Shown here: in pieces, positions 44,335 through 52,366 of the stretch
How positions within the stretch are numbered: position 1 is the stretch's first letter
How the letters are laid out: every line of letters begins with the position of its first letter
Source: Bradyrhizobium sp. 138
GTDB lineage: Bacteria > Pseudomonadota > Alphaproteobacteria > Rhizobiales > Xanthobacteraceae
Reading direction: 5' to 3'
Assembly: GCF_023074075.1 (NCBI RefSeq)
Contig: NZ_JADPKT010000084.1
Location: 186,001-250,000 of the forward strand
DNA length: 64,000 nucleotides
Notes under the pieces: model-generated
Database searches by the model: none
What the model saw: only the letters and a program-made list of their open reading frames with translations
Told to the model about the DNA's origin: nothing
Position numbers and translations under genes: made by a program

Positions 44335-46074
44335 ATGAAAATGTCCATGACCAGGAAGCAATGGTACCTGTCCGGCTTCGTCGCCTTTACCTGCCTCGTT
44401 TCGACCGCCGCGCTGGCTGGCCCGATCGAGAATTATTCGCCGGTCACCGCGCAGCGGCTGGAGAATCCGGAGCCGAGCAACTGGATGCTCTATCGGCGCA
44501 CCTATGACGGCCACGGCTACAGTCCGCTCGACCAGATCAACACCTCCAACGTGAAGAACCTCACGCCGGTCTGGACCTTTGCCACCGGCGTTGTCGAAGG
44601 CCACGAAGCGCCGCCGATCGTCAACAACGGCGTGATGTTCGTCGCGACCCCGATGGGCCAGGTGATCGCCCTGAACGCCAAGACCGGCGACGAATATTGG
44701 CGCTACAAGCGGCAGCTCCCCGACGATCTGTTCCAGCTGCATCCGACCAGCCGCGGCGTCGGCCTCTGGGAGGACAAGCTCTACCTCGCCACCACCGACG
44801 ACCACGTCGTCGCGCTGGATGCCAAGACCGGCAAGGTGGTGTGGGACACCAAGGTGCAGGACTACAAGAAGGGCCAGTACATGACCCTGATGCCGCTGAT
44901 CGTCGACGGCAAGGTCATTGTCGGCGGCTCCGGCGGCGAGTTCGGCGTGCGCGGCTATGTCGCCGCCTATGACGCCAAGGACGGCAAGGAGCTGTGGCGG
45001 ACGTTCACCATTCCGGGCGAAGGCGAGCCCGGCCACGACACCTGGCAGGGCGACGACTGGAAGAACGGCGGCGGCTCGGCCTGGATGACCGGCAATTACG
45101 ACAAGGAGACCAAGACGATCTATTGGGGCGTCGGCAACGCCGCACCATGGCCCGGCGAGACTCATCCCGGCGACAATCTCTACACCTCCTCGGTGCTCGC
45201 GCTCGATCCCAACACCGGCAAGATCAAGACCTATCACCAGTACCACCAGAATGATTCCTGGGATTGGGACGAGGTCGACGCGCCGATGCTGATCGACCTG
45301 CAACGCGACGGCCGCAACATCAAGAGCCTGGTCCATCCTGGCCGCGACGCGATCTTCTGGATACTCGAGCGCACGCCGACCAAGATCAACTATGTTGCCG
45401 GCTGGCCGTTCGTTTCCACCGACGTCTGGAAGGGCATCGAACCCGAGAGCGGCAAGCCGATCGTCGACCCCGCGCACAAGCCGGTGATCGGCAAGCGCGT
45501 CGAGTTCTGTCCGTCGCTGTGGGGCGGCAAGGATTGGCCGTCGGCGGCCTACAGTCAGAAGACCGGCCTCGTCTACGTGCCCGCCAACGAGAATTTCTGC
45601 GGCGGGTTCACCGGCGAGAAGGTTGCGCTCAAGCCGGGCGAGCTCTGGCTCGGCACCAAGCCGGAGGACATCGGCTTGAAGACGAAGCCGGGCGCGGATC
45701 ACTTCGGCGAGCTGCAGGCCTGGGATCCCGCGACGGGGAAGAAGGTGTGGCAGCACAATTTCCCGAAGTCGCAGCTGTTCGGCTCGGTGACGGCGACCGC
45801 GGGCGACCTCATCTTCGTCGGCGGCACCAATGACCGCAACTTCCGGGCGTTCAATGCCAAGACCGGCGAGCTGTTGTGGGAGCAGAAGACCAACTCCGGC
45901 ATCATGGGCATGCCGGTGTCCTATGAGATCGACGGCACGCAGTACATCGCGATCCAGTCGGGGTGGGGCGTGGACGCGCAGCGCATCCAGGATGCGCTGG
46001 TGACCAACAACATCGGCATCGAAGCCAACGTGCCGCAAGGCGGCGTCATCTGGGTGTTCGCGCTGAAGAAGTAG
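44335..46074 (+). CDS. PQQ-dependent alcohol dehydrogenase without the vicinal disulfide
   Basis: 579 residues, eight-bladed quinoprotein with a signal peptide (cleavage near ALAG, residue 29). Repeated blade motifs such as ALNAKTGDEYWRY, ALDAKTGKVVWD and AYDAKDGKELWR. The catalytic Asp is Asp310 in WDWDEVD; Asp312 two residues on is the extra ligand typical of lanthanide enzymes. The adjacent Cys-Cys pair above PQQ is missing: its place (about 125-140) reads LFQLHPTSRGVGLW. Gene order with a Rieske protein rather than a cytochrome is unusual. A strong terminator hairpin follows. Substrate unknown. Confidence 0.92.
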   Translation: MKMSMTRKQWYLSGFVAFTCLVSTAALAGPIENYSPVTAQRLENPEPSNWMLYRRTYDGHGYSPLDQINTSNVKNLTPVWTFATGVVEGHEAPPIVNNGVMFVATPMGQVIALNAKTGDEYWRYKRQLPDDLFQLHPTSRGVGLWEDKLYLATTDDHVVALDAKTGKVVWDTKVQDYKKGQYMTLMPLIVDGKVIVGGSGGEFGVRGYVAAYDAKDGKELWRTFTIPGEGEPGHDTWQGDDWKNGGGSAWMTGNYDKETKTIYWGVGNAAPWPGETHPGDNLYTSSVLALDPNTGKIKTYHQYHQNDSWDWDEVDAPMLIDLQRDGRNIKSLVHPGRDAIFWILERTPTKINYVAGWPFVSTDVWKGIEPESGKPIVDPAHKPVIGKRVEFCPSLWGGKDWPSAAYSQKTGLVYVPANENFCGGFTGEKVALKPGELWLGTKPEDIGLKTKPGADHFGELQAWDPATGKKVWQHNFPKSQLFGSVTATAGDLIFVGGTNDRNFRAFNAKTGELLWEQKTNSGIMGMPVSYEIDGTQYIAIQSGWGVDAQRIQDALVTNNIGIEANVPQGGVIWVFALKK

Positions 46075-46117
46075 CTCCGCGGGCGGATCGAAAGAAGCGG
46101 AGCAACAGGGGGGTGGC

Positions 46118-46149
46118 GAATGCGGCGGACGGCAACGTCCGCCGCATTC
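46118..46149. terminator. Hairpin terminator after the PQQ dehydrogenase
   Basis: Perfect 14-bp stem GAATGCGGCGGACG / CGTCCGCCGCATTC closed by a GCAA tetraloop, followed by TTGTAG, 44 nt after the stop codon. It could also end the convergent gene at 46195. Confidence 0.8.
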
Positions 46150-46194
46150 TTGTAGACACAATGGGTCGCTGCCCTTGCTACGCGTCGTGGGCCA

Positions 46195-46455
46195 CTACTT
46201 CCCCTCGCGCTCGACCTTGCCCTTTTCCTTCTGGTTCATTTCGCGAACCTTCGGATCCGGATTGTGCTGCCCGGTGGTCTGGGTGGTCGAGGCGGGCGGG
46301 GCGCTGGCGTTGGGGAGTGAGTTCTGGTCCGGCGCGGTGGGGCGCGTCGCCGTGGTCGGCGGCGTCGTATTGCTCTGGGCGAATGCGCCGGAGGCCGTAA
46401 AAAGAAAGGCGCCCGACAGCAGCGAGACTGCGAGCGCCCTGGAGATGTTGGTCAT
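46195..46455 (-). CDS. Small secreted Pro/Thr-rich protein
   Basis: 86 residues. Signal peptide (ALAVSLLSGAFLFTASGAFAQ, shown by its end SGAFAQ, residue 27) and a disordered Pro/Thr/Asn-rich middle, ending in a charged KVREMNQKEKGKVEREGK. AGGAG precedes the ATG. A GGAAC-N16-CGTT promoter lies upstream, the consensus of the alphaproteobacterial general-stress sigma factor EcfG. Function unknown. Confidence 0.68.
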   Translation of the reverse strand: MTNISRALAVSLLSGAFLFTASGAFAQSNTTPPTTATRPTAPDQNSLPNASAPPASTTQTTGQHNPDPKVREMNQKEKGKVEREGK

Positions 46456-46481
46456 CGATCTGCTCCTGTCAGATCGATGGA

Positions 46482-46506
46482 AACGGCGCGAGGCCGCTTC
46501 TGTTCC
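46482..46506 (-). promoter_or_regulatory. EcfG-type general-stress promoter
   Basis: Read on the minus strand, GGAAC (46506-46502), 16-nt spacer, CGTT (46485-46482), an exact match to the known EcfG consensus. It ends 27 nt before the start codon of the small secreted protein gene, which is a correct distance. Confidence 0.65.
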
Positions 46507-46541
46507 GGAGCGCGATACACTTCTATCGCGCTCCTTTGTTT

Positions 46542-46590
46542 GAGCATGATCTATCCGGAAAACCGGTGTCCACTTTTTCGGATCATGCTC
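46542..46590. repeat. Rhizobiales palindromic repeat, GAGCATGATC...GATCATGCTC type
   Basis: Perfect terminal arms GAGCATGATC / GATCATGCTC around CCGGAAAACCGGTGTCCACTTT-like text (core CGGAAAACCGG). Same family as 11207-11276. Confidence 0.85.
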
Positions 46591-48902
46591 TACGCTTCCA
46601 GCTGTTTGCCGATCGGAAGCGAGCGGATCCGTTTTCCCGTCGCGGCGAAGATCGCGTTGATCAGCGCCGGCGCGAATGGCGGCACGCCGGGCTCGCCGAC
46701 GCCGCTCGGCGGCGTATCGGGTCCAGGCGGCACGATGTAGACGTTGGTCACCACGGGAGAGTCGTCCATTCTGACGACCTGGAAGTCGTCAAAATTCTTC
46801 TGCTGCACCTTGCCGTCCTTGAAGCTGATCTCGCCATATTTGGCGAGGCTCAGCCCCATGATCGCGGCCCCCTCGATCTGCGAGGCGATGCGTTCGGGGT
46901 TGACATAGGTGCCGCAATCGATCGCGGTGTCGACCCTTGGCACCGTCAGCTTGCCCTTGTCGTCGACGGCCACCTCGATGATGGTCGCGATATAGCTGAC
47001 GAAACTGCGGTGCACGGCGATGCCGAGGCCATGGCCCTTCGGCACCTGACGGCCCCATTCGCCCTTCTCGGCAACCAGCTCGACCACCTTGCGCAGGCGC
47101 GCGGTGTCGATCGGGTAGCTGTCCTGCGGCTCACCGTAGTTCCAGAGGTCCTTCACGTTGGGCTTGACGATGCGGGGCGAGCCGATCAGCTCGAGCAGCA
47201 TGTCTTTCTGGTCGCGGCCGGTCGCCTGCGCGATCTCGCCGACCATCGACTGCACCGCAAAGGCGCGCGGGATGTTCGAGACCGAGCGGAACCAGCCGAT
47301 GCGGGTATGCGCCGCGGCTTCCGGATTCTCGCAGGAGATGTTGGCGATCTCGAACGGCATGTCGGCGAGGCCCATGCCGATCTCGAACGGGGCCTGATGC
47401 ACCGTGCCGGCGGCGAAGGTCGAGGCGATGCTGGGCGCCACGCTGCGGTGGCGCCAGGCGATCACCTTGCCGCTCTTGTCGAGACCGGCCTCGATGCGCT
47501 CGGCCGAGACCGTGTGCAGGAAGCCGTTGCGAATGTCGTCCTCCCGCGTCCACTGCACCTTCACCGGCGCGCCGAGCTCCTTCGAGAGCAGCGCGGCCTC
47601 GAGCGCAAAGTCGCATTTCGACTTGCGGCCGAAACCGCCGCCGAGCAGGGTCACGTTGACGGTGACGTTGCCTTCGGGAATGCCGAGCGTCTTGGCGACG
47701 TCCTCGCGGGTGCCGCCGGGGCTCTGCACCGGCGCCCAGATCTCCGCCTTGTCGCCCTTGACGTCGGCGACCGCCACCGGCGGCTCCATGCTGACATGGG
47801 CGAGATGCGGGATGTAGTACTCGCCGACGATGACCTTGTCGGCGCCCTTCAGCGCAGTATCCGCATCGCCTTCCTTGCGCACGACGAGGCCCGGCTTGCG
47901 TGAGGCCTCTTCGAGCTCCTTGCGGTAGGCGACCGAGTCGTACTTGCCGTTGGCTCCATCGTCCCAGGTCAGCTTCAGCGCATCGCGCCCCTTGATCGCA
48001 GCGCCGGTGTTGCGGGCGATCACCGCGACGCCGCCGAGCGGCTGGAACTTCGACGGCCACGGCCAGCCTTGAACCTTCATCACCTTCTCGACGCCGGGGA
48101 CCTTCAGTGCCGCATCCGGATCGAACGAGACCAGCTTGCCGCCGGTCACCGGCGGACGCGCGATCACGGCATATTTCATGCCTGGCAGCCGCACATCTGC
48201 GCCGTAATGCGCCTTGCCGGTGGTGATGTCGTGGAGATCGACGATGCTGACCTGGCCCTTGCCGAGATAGCGGAAATCCTTGGGATCCTTCAGCTTGAGG
48301 CCTTCGATTGCAGGCACCGATTCCTTGGCGGCATCAGTGGCGAGCTCGCCGAAGCCGAGCTTGCGGCCGCTGGTGCTGTGGACGACCTCGTGGTTGACGG
48401 CCTTGACCTCGGTCGCCGGCACGCCCCAGCGCTTCGCCGCCGCTTGCTCCAGCATGGTGCGCGCCGAAGCGCCGATCTGGCGCATCGGGATCAGATAATG
48501 CCGCGTGCTGCGCGAGCCGTCGGTATCCTGGTTGCCGAACTTGACCTCGTCGCCATGGGCTTGCTGCACCTTGACCCTGGACCAGTCGGCTTCCATCTCC
48601 TCGGCCACGATCAGCGGCAGGCTGGTGCGCACGCCGGTGCCCATCTCCGAACGGTGTCCGACGATGGTGACGATGCCGTCCGGGGCGACCGAAACGAACA
48701 CGCGCGGATCGACCACGACGCCATGTGGCATCTTGCCGGCGCCGGTTTCGTAAGCGAGCGCCTGGCGCGTCATCACGGGTGCGGCGAGCACGAAGCCGCC
48801 GGTGACGCCGAGCCCCTTCAGGATGCTGCGGCGTGAGACCTTCTCGACCTTGATGTTCTTCTCGAAGCCGCGAAGCTTGCGGGGATTGTCGATGAAATTC
48901 AT
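46590..48902 (-). CDS. Molybdopterin-binding subunit of a xanthine-dehydrogenase-family aldehyde oxidase
   Basis: 770 residues, IorB-like. Twin-arginine-like start SRRSILKGLGVTGGFVLAAP, given by its core RRSILKGLG, marks periplasmic export. Molybdenum-domain motifs include VGHRSEMGTGVRTSLP, GGGFGRKSKCDFALEA and, near the C-terminus, the catalytic Glu in GVGEPGVPP. It would oxidise aldehydes or N-heterocycles, with water as oxygen source. Start 48902 is one base after the stop of its iron-sulfur partner. No FAD subunit is present, as in iorAB systems that pass electrons to cytochrome c. Confidence 0.9.
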   Translation of the reverse strand: MNFIDNPRKLRGFEKNIKVEKVSRRSILKGLGVTGGFVLAAPVMTRQALAYETGAGKMPHGVVVDPRVFVSVAPDGIVTIVGHRSEMGTGVRTSLPLIVAEEMEADWSRVKVQQAHGDEVKFGNQDTDGSRSTRHYLIPMRQIGASARTMLEQAAAKRWGVPATEVKAVNHEVVHSTSGRKLGFGELATDAAKESVPAIEGLKLKDPKDFRYLGKGQVSIVDLHDITTGKAHYGADVRLPGMKYAVIARPPVTGGKLVSFDPDAALKVPGVEKVMKVQGWPWPSKFQPLGGVAVIARNTGAAIKGRDALKLTWDDGANGKYDSVAYRKELEEASRKPGLVVRKEGDADTALKGADKVIVGEYYIPHLAHVSMEPPVAVADVKGDKAEIWAPVQSPGGTREDVAKTLGIPEGNVTVNVTLLGGGFGRKSKCDFALEAALLSKELGAPVKVQWTREDDIRNGFLHTVSAERIEAGLDKSGKVIAWRHRSVAPSIASTFAAGTVHQAPFEIGMGLADMPFEIANISCENPEAAAHTRIGWFRSVSNIPRAFAVQSMVGEIAQATGRDQKDMLLELIGSPRIVKPNVKDLWNYGEPQDSYPIDTARLRKVVELVAEKGEWGRQVPKGHGLGIAVHRSFVSYIATIIEVAVDDKGKLTVPRVDTAIDCGTYVNPERIASQIEGAAIMGLSLAKYGEISFKDGKVQQKNFDDFQVVRMDDSPVVTNVYIVPPGPDTPPSGVGEPGVPPFAPALINAIFAATGKRIRSLPIGKQLEA

Positions 48903-48903
48903 G

Positions 48904-49356
48904 TCACACTCCCGTCGATGCGAGATGGACCGCGTTCTCGATGCGCTGGTAGCAGCCGCAGCGGCAGATGTTGCCGGCCATCGCCTCGCGGATCTGGTCA
49001 TGCGAGGGCTTTGGGTTGTCCATCAGAAGCGCGGCCGCCTGCATGATCTGGCCGGCCTGGCAGAAGCCGCATTGGGGCACGTTGACCTGGCGCCAGGCCT
49101 TTTGCACCGGATGATCGCCGTTCGGATGCAGCCCTTCGATCGTGGTGATCTCGCGTCCGGCGACGTCGTTCACCGACGTGATGCAGGCCCGTACGGCCTG
49201 CTTGTCGACGATGACGGTGCAGGCGCCGCACAGGGCCTGGCCGCAGCCGTATTTGGTGCCGGTCAGCCCGGCCTCGTCACGCAGGAACCAGAGTAGCGGG
49301 AGATCCGGGTCGCCGTCCCAGCTCTGTTCCTGGCCGTTGATCTTCACCTTGATCAT
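48904..49356 (-). CDS. [2Fe-2S] subunit of the molybdenum aldehyde oxidase
   Basis: 150 residues. Plant-type ferredoxin half with CGQALCGACTV and a Cys upstream in KYGC; helical half with CGFCQAGQIM and CRCGCYQRI, giving two clusters. No signal peptide, so it is probably carried across the membrane with its partner's TAT signal. GAGGG 7 nt before ATG 49356 decides the start over 49362. It leads the two-gene operon. Confidence 0.92.
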   Translation of the reverse strand: MIKVKINGQEQSWDGDPDLPLLWFLRDEAGLTGTKYGCGQALCGACTVIVDKQAVRACITSVNDVAGREITTIEGLHPNGDHPVQKAWRQVNVPQCGFCQAGQIMQAAALLMDNPKPSHDQIREAMAGNICRCGCYQRIENAVHLASTGV

Positions 49357-49994
49357 GATCATCCCTCGCTCTTTATAAGCATGCCAAATTCAAAATGCGC
49401 CGACGCCAGTCGGCGCAACGCCAGTTGCGTCGTGCCGTCACATTCCGGCCCGCGGGCAGATCCCGGCAGCAACCAGGAATGTGAATCTCGATGTCCGGAT
49501 GTGTTCGATACCTCCCGTTTTTGTTCTTAATTGATTGTATTTCGCGCGGCATCGTGACGGCGCGATCGTAACAGAGATGGCGCCGGCCCGGCGTTCACAG
49601 CCGAGTGTTCTCACCGGGAAAAGATTGCATCGATGGTTTGTCAAAAGCAGGGCGCATCAGCACGCCGCGATGGATCGCGCGTGCTCTCATGCGAGGTGCA
49701 ACGAAAAAGGCTTCGTCCGCCAGAAAGACTGCGCGGACGAAGCAAGATGCCTCAGTCGAGGGAGGGAGAAACGCAGGCACCGCGGCTTCGAGCAGGTAGC
49801 GGGCGGACCTGCGCAGTCATTCAGAGACCAGGACTGAGGGAGCTGATGCCCTCACAGACGCTTGGTACGCAAGCGGCGGCATCGCCGCCACGGTCTTAGA
49901 ACACGGACCGGTCCGGCTCGCTGGCGGAGGTTGGCGCCAGCGAGCCGCGGGGGTCTGGCCGAAGCTCGCGGCCCGGCCAGCTCGGGGGGCCTTC
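49357..49994. other. 638-nt gene-free region with two hairpins
   Basis: Lies between the oxidase promoter side and the 3' end of gfa. It contains the terminator at 49702-49743 and a second perfect 13-bp inverted repeat (CGGCTCGCTGGCG / CGCCAGCGAGCCG, loop 8 nt) at 49914-49947. No ORF in it looks like a protein. Confidence 0.6.
49702..49743 (-). terminator. Intrinsic terminator for the xoxF-xoxG-fdh-gfa direction
   Basis: On the minus strand an 11-bp stem GCTTCGTCCGC / GCGGACGAAGC with a 12-nt loop is followed by CCTTTTTCG, a proper T-run. It is about 250 nt beyond the gfa stop and is the first strong terminator for that strand. Confidence 0.72.
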
Positions 49995-50558
49995 TTAGGC
50001 GGCCTTGGCTTTGGCGACGTGGGTCGCGATCGCGTCCATCAGCGCCGGGGACAGGCAATCATAGGGCTCGAGCCCGATTTCCTTCAGCCGCGAACGGATG
50101 CCCGCCATCTGCTCCGGCTTCACGCCGGCTTCGATCACCGAGGAGACGAAGGCGGCGAATTGCGGCGCCTGCGAGCCCTGCTCCTGGAACAGCTCGGGAT
50201 GAATGAAGTCGAGGCCGTAGAACGGGTGGCCCTTGTTCTCGATGCGGCCGTACATGTGCGTGCCGCACGCCTTGCAGGCATGGCGCTGGATCACCGCGGA
50301 GGGATCGACGATTTGGAGCTTGTCGCCGTTCTCGAGCACGGTGACGTTCTGGCGCGGCACCACGGCGACAACGGAGAACGTCGCGCCTTGCGGCTTCCAG
50401 CATTTGGTGCAGCCGCAGGCGTGATTATGGGCGACGTCGCCCTTGACGGCGACTTTCACCGGATGGTCGCTGCATTTGCAGACCAGCGTGCCGCCGGCAA
50501 AGCTGCCGCTGCCCTGTTTGACGCCGTTGTCGATCGAGGGATGGAGTGCAACAGTCAT
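49995..50558 (-). CDS. gfa: S-(hydroxymethyl)glutathione synthase
   Basis: 187 residues of the Gfa zinc family: CKC (27-29), CGCTKC (48-53) and CKACG (95-99) bind two zincs. It speeds addition of formaldehyde to glutathione. It is 33 nt downstream of the glutathione-dependent formaldehyde dehydrogenase and in line with xoxG and xoxF, giving a complete route from methanol to formyl-glutathione. Confidence 0.93.
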   Translation of the reverse strand: MTVALHPSIDNGVKQGSGSFAGGTLVCKCSDHPVKVAVKGDVAHNHACGCTKCWKPQGATFSVVAVVPRQNVTVLENGDKLQIVDPSAVIQRHACKACGTHMYGRIENKGHPFYGLDFIHPELFQEQGSQAPQFAAFVSSVIEAGVKPEQMAGIRSRLKEIGLEPYDCLSPALMDAIATHVAKAKAA

Positions 50559-50591
50559 GGGTCGTTCCTCCTTGGGGGTGACGCTTTCGAG

Positions 50592-51701
50592 CTAGAACAC
50601 GACGACTGAACGGATGGATTTGCCCTCATGCATGAGGTCAAAGCCCTTGTTGATCTCCTCGAGCTTGAGCACGTGGGTGATCATCGGATCGATCTGAATC
50701 TTTCCGTTCATGTACCAGTCGACGATCTTCGGCACGTCGGTGCGGCCGCGCGCGCCGCCGAAGGCCGTGCCGCGCCAGTTGCGCCCGGTGACGAGCTGGA
50801 ACGGGCGGGTGGCGATCTCCTTGCCGGACTCGGCAACGCCGATGATGATCGAGGTGCCCCAGCCGCGATGGCAGGCTTCCAGCGCCTGGCGCATCACCGT
50901 GGTGTTGCCGGTGCAATCGAAGGTGTAGTCGGCGCCGCCGTCGGTGAGGCCGACAAGATGCTGGACGATGTCGCCGGTGACCTTCTTGGGGTTGACGAAC
51001 TCCGTCATGCCGAACCTGCGGCCCCAATCCTCCTTGGCGTCGTTGATGTCGACGCCGATGATCTTGTCGGCGCCGGCCATCTTGGCGCCCTGGATCACGT
51101 TGAGGCCGATGCCGCCGAGGCCGAACACGACCACGTTGGAGCCTGGCGTGACCTTCGCGGTGTTGACGACGGCGCCGACGCCGGTGGTGACGCCGCAGCC
51201 GATGTAGCAGCTCTTGTCGAAGGGGGCGTCCTCGCGGATCTTGGCGACCGCGATCTCCGGCAGCACGGTGAAGTTCGAGAAGGTCGAGCAGCCCATGTAG
51301 TGGTAGACCGGCTTGCCCTTGTAGGAAAAGCGGCTGGTGCCGTCGGGCATCACGCCCTTGCCTTGCGTCGCGCGGATCGCGGTGCAGAGATTGGTCTTCT
51401 GGCTGAGGCAGCTTTTGCACTGCCGGCATTCCGGCGTGTAGAGCGGGATGACGTGGTCGCCCGGCTTCACCGAGGTCACGCCGGGACCGATCTCGCGGAT
51501 GATGCCTGCGCCCTCATGCCCAAGGATCGACGGGAAGATTCCCTCGCTGTCGAAGCCGTCGAGCGTATAGGCGTCGGTATGGCAGATGCCCGTCGCCTTG
51601 ATCTCGACCAGGACTTCGCCGGCCTTCGGTCCTTCCAGGTCGAGCTCGACGATCTCAAGCGGCTTCTTGGCTTCGAAAGCGACGGCGGCACGTGTCTTCA
51701 T
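50592..51701 (-). CDS. S-(hydroxymethyl)glutathione dehydrogenase (class III alcohol dehydrogenase)
   Basis: 369 residues. Zinc enzyme: catalytic-zinc motif GICHTDAYT and GHEGAGI, structural-zinc loop CRQCKSCLSQKTNLC, NAD-binding FGLGGIGLNVIQGA. FGGARGRTDVP and RSVVVF at the C-terminus are class III markers. It oxidises S-hydroxymethylglutathione to S-formylglutathione with NAD and may also reduce S-nitrosoglutathione. Placed between gfa and xoxG on one strand. Confidence 0.95.
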   Translation of the reverse strand: MKTRAAVAFEAKKPLEIVELDLEGPKAGEVLVEIKATGICHTDAYTLDGFDSEGIFPSILGHEGAGIIREIGPGVTSVKPGDHVIPLYTPECRQCKSCLSQKTNLCTAIRATQGKGVMPDGTSRFSYKGKPVYHYMGCSTFSNFTVLPEIAVAKIREDAPFDKSCYIGCGVTTGVGAVVNTAKVTPGSNVVVFGLGGIGLNVIQGAKMAGADKIIGVDINDAKEDWGRRFGMTEFVNPKKVTGDIVQHLVGLTDGGADYTFDCTGNTTVMRQALEACHRGWGTSIIIGVAESGKEIATRPFQLVTGRNWRGTAFGGARGRTDVPKIVDWYMNGKIQIDPMITHVLKLEEINKGFDLMHEGKSIRSVVVF

Positions 51702-51761
51702 CGTAAACTCCTCAAATCCTCATAGGATGCCAAGGCGTCGTCTCGGCAATCCCGGCAACGT

Positions 51762-52286
51762 TCACTTATTGCCCATGCAGGCGTCTTCCGCCTTGGTGTA
51801 GTCCGGTGTCTTGTCTTCCTTTTTGGCAGGACGCTGCCGGCCCCAAGCTTCGGTGGAGCGGGCGCGCAGATAGACGTAGAGATCGTCCATGTAGCAGGCG
51901 ACGTTCGGGTTGTCGCCGAAGGCCGGCATGACGTTCTCCTGCGCGGTCGAGATGTTCTTGCGACCGGAGGCGATTACGCCGATGAAGTCGCCATAGCTCA
52001 TCGACTTGACGGAATCCTTCAATGCCGGTGCGTAGGTCGATCCCATGCCGTCGGGGCCATGGCACACGTGGCAGTCCGAGTGATAGCGGCGGTACCCGGA
52101 ATAGGTGAACCAGTCCACGGTGCCGTCGGCCGAAATCTTGTAGGTGGGGTTTCCTTCCTTATCGAGCCACTTTCCGTCGTCTTCCTTCTTCACGGCGGTC
52201 GGGTCGCCCGGACCGTCGTCCGCGACCGCAATTCCTCCGGAAGCAACCAAGATCATCGCAGCAATGACAGAGCAGATTTTACGCAA
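51762..52286 (-). CDS. xoxG: XoxG-type periplasmic cytochrome c
   Basis: 174 residues. Signal peptide ICSVIAAMILVASGGIAVAD. Single haem c site CHVCHG with a Met ligand in NVMPAFGDN, and Cys near the C-terminus (DACMGNK, VACYMDD). It is the likely electron acceptor of XoxF, passing electrons to a terminal oxidase. The start is TTG 52286 with GAGGA 8 nt upstream; the frame extends back to 52343 without a signal-like start. It lies 80 nt from the xoxF stop. Confidence 0.88.
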   Translation of the reverse strand: MRKICSVIAAMILVASGGIAVADDGPGDPTAVKKEDDGKWLDKEGNPTYKISADGTVDWFTYSGYRRYHSDCHVCHGPDGMGSTYAPALKDSVKSMSYGDFIGVIASGRKNISTAQENVMPAFGDNPNVACYMDDLYVYLRARSTEAWGRQRPAKKEDKTPDYTKAEDACMGNK

Positions 52287-52366
52287 GAGATTTATCCTCG
52301 ACGGAGCCCGGGGGAGACGAGCCGGCGCGTGGAGTTGATCCACGCGCCGGAGCGATGCTGATGGGC

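Noticed and set aside
44308..46161. Long antisense ORF (about 617 codons) opposite the first PQQ dehydrogenase
   Set aside because: It mirrors the high third-position GC of the sense gene; its translation has no recognisable domain, whereas the sense strand is a clear quinoprotein.
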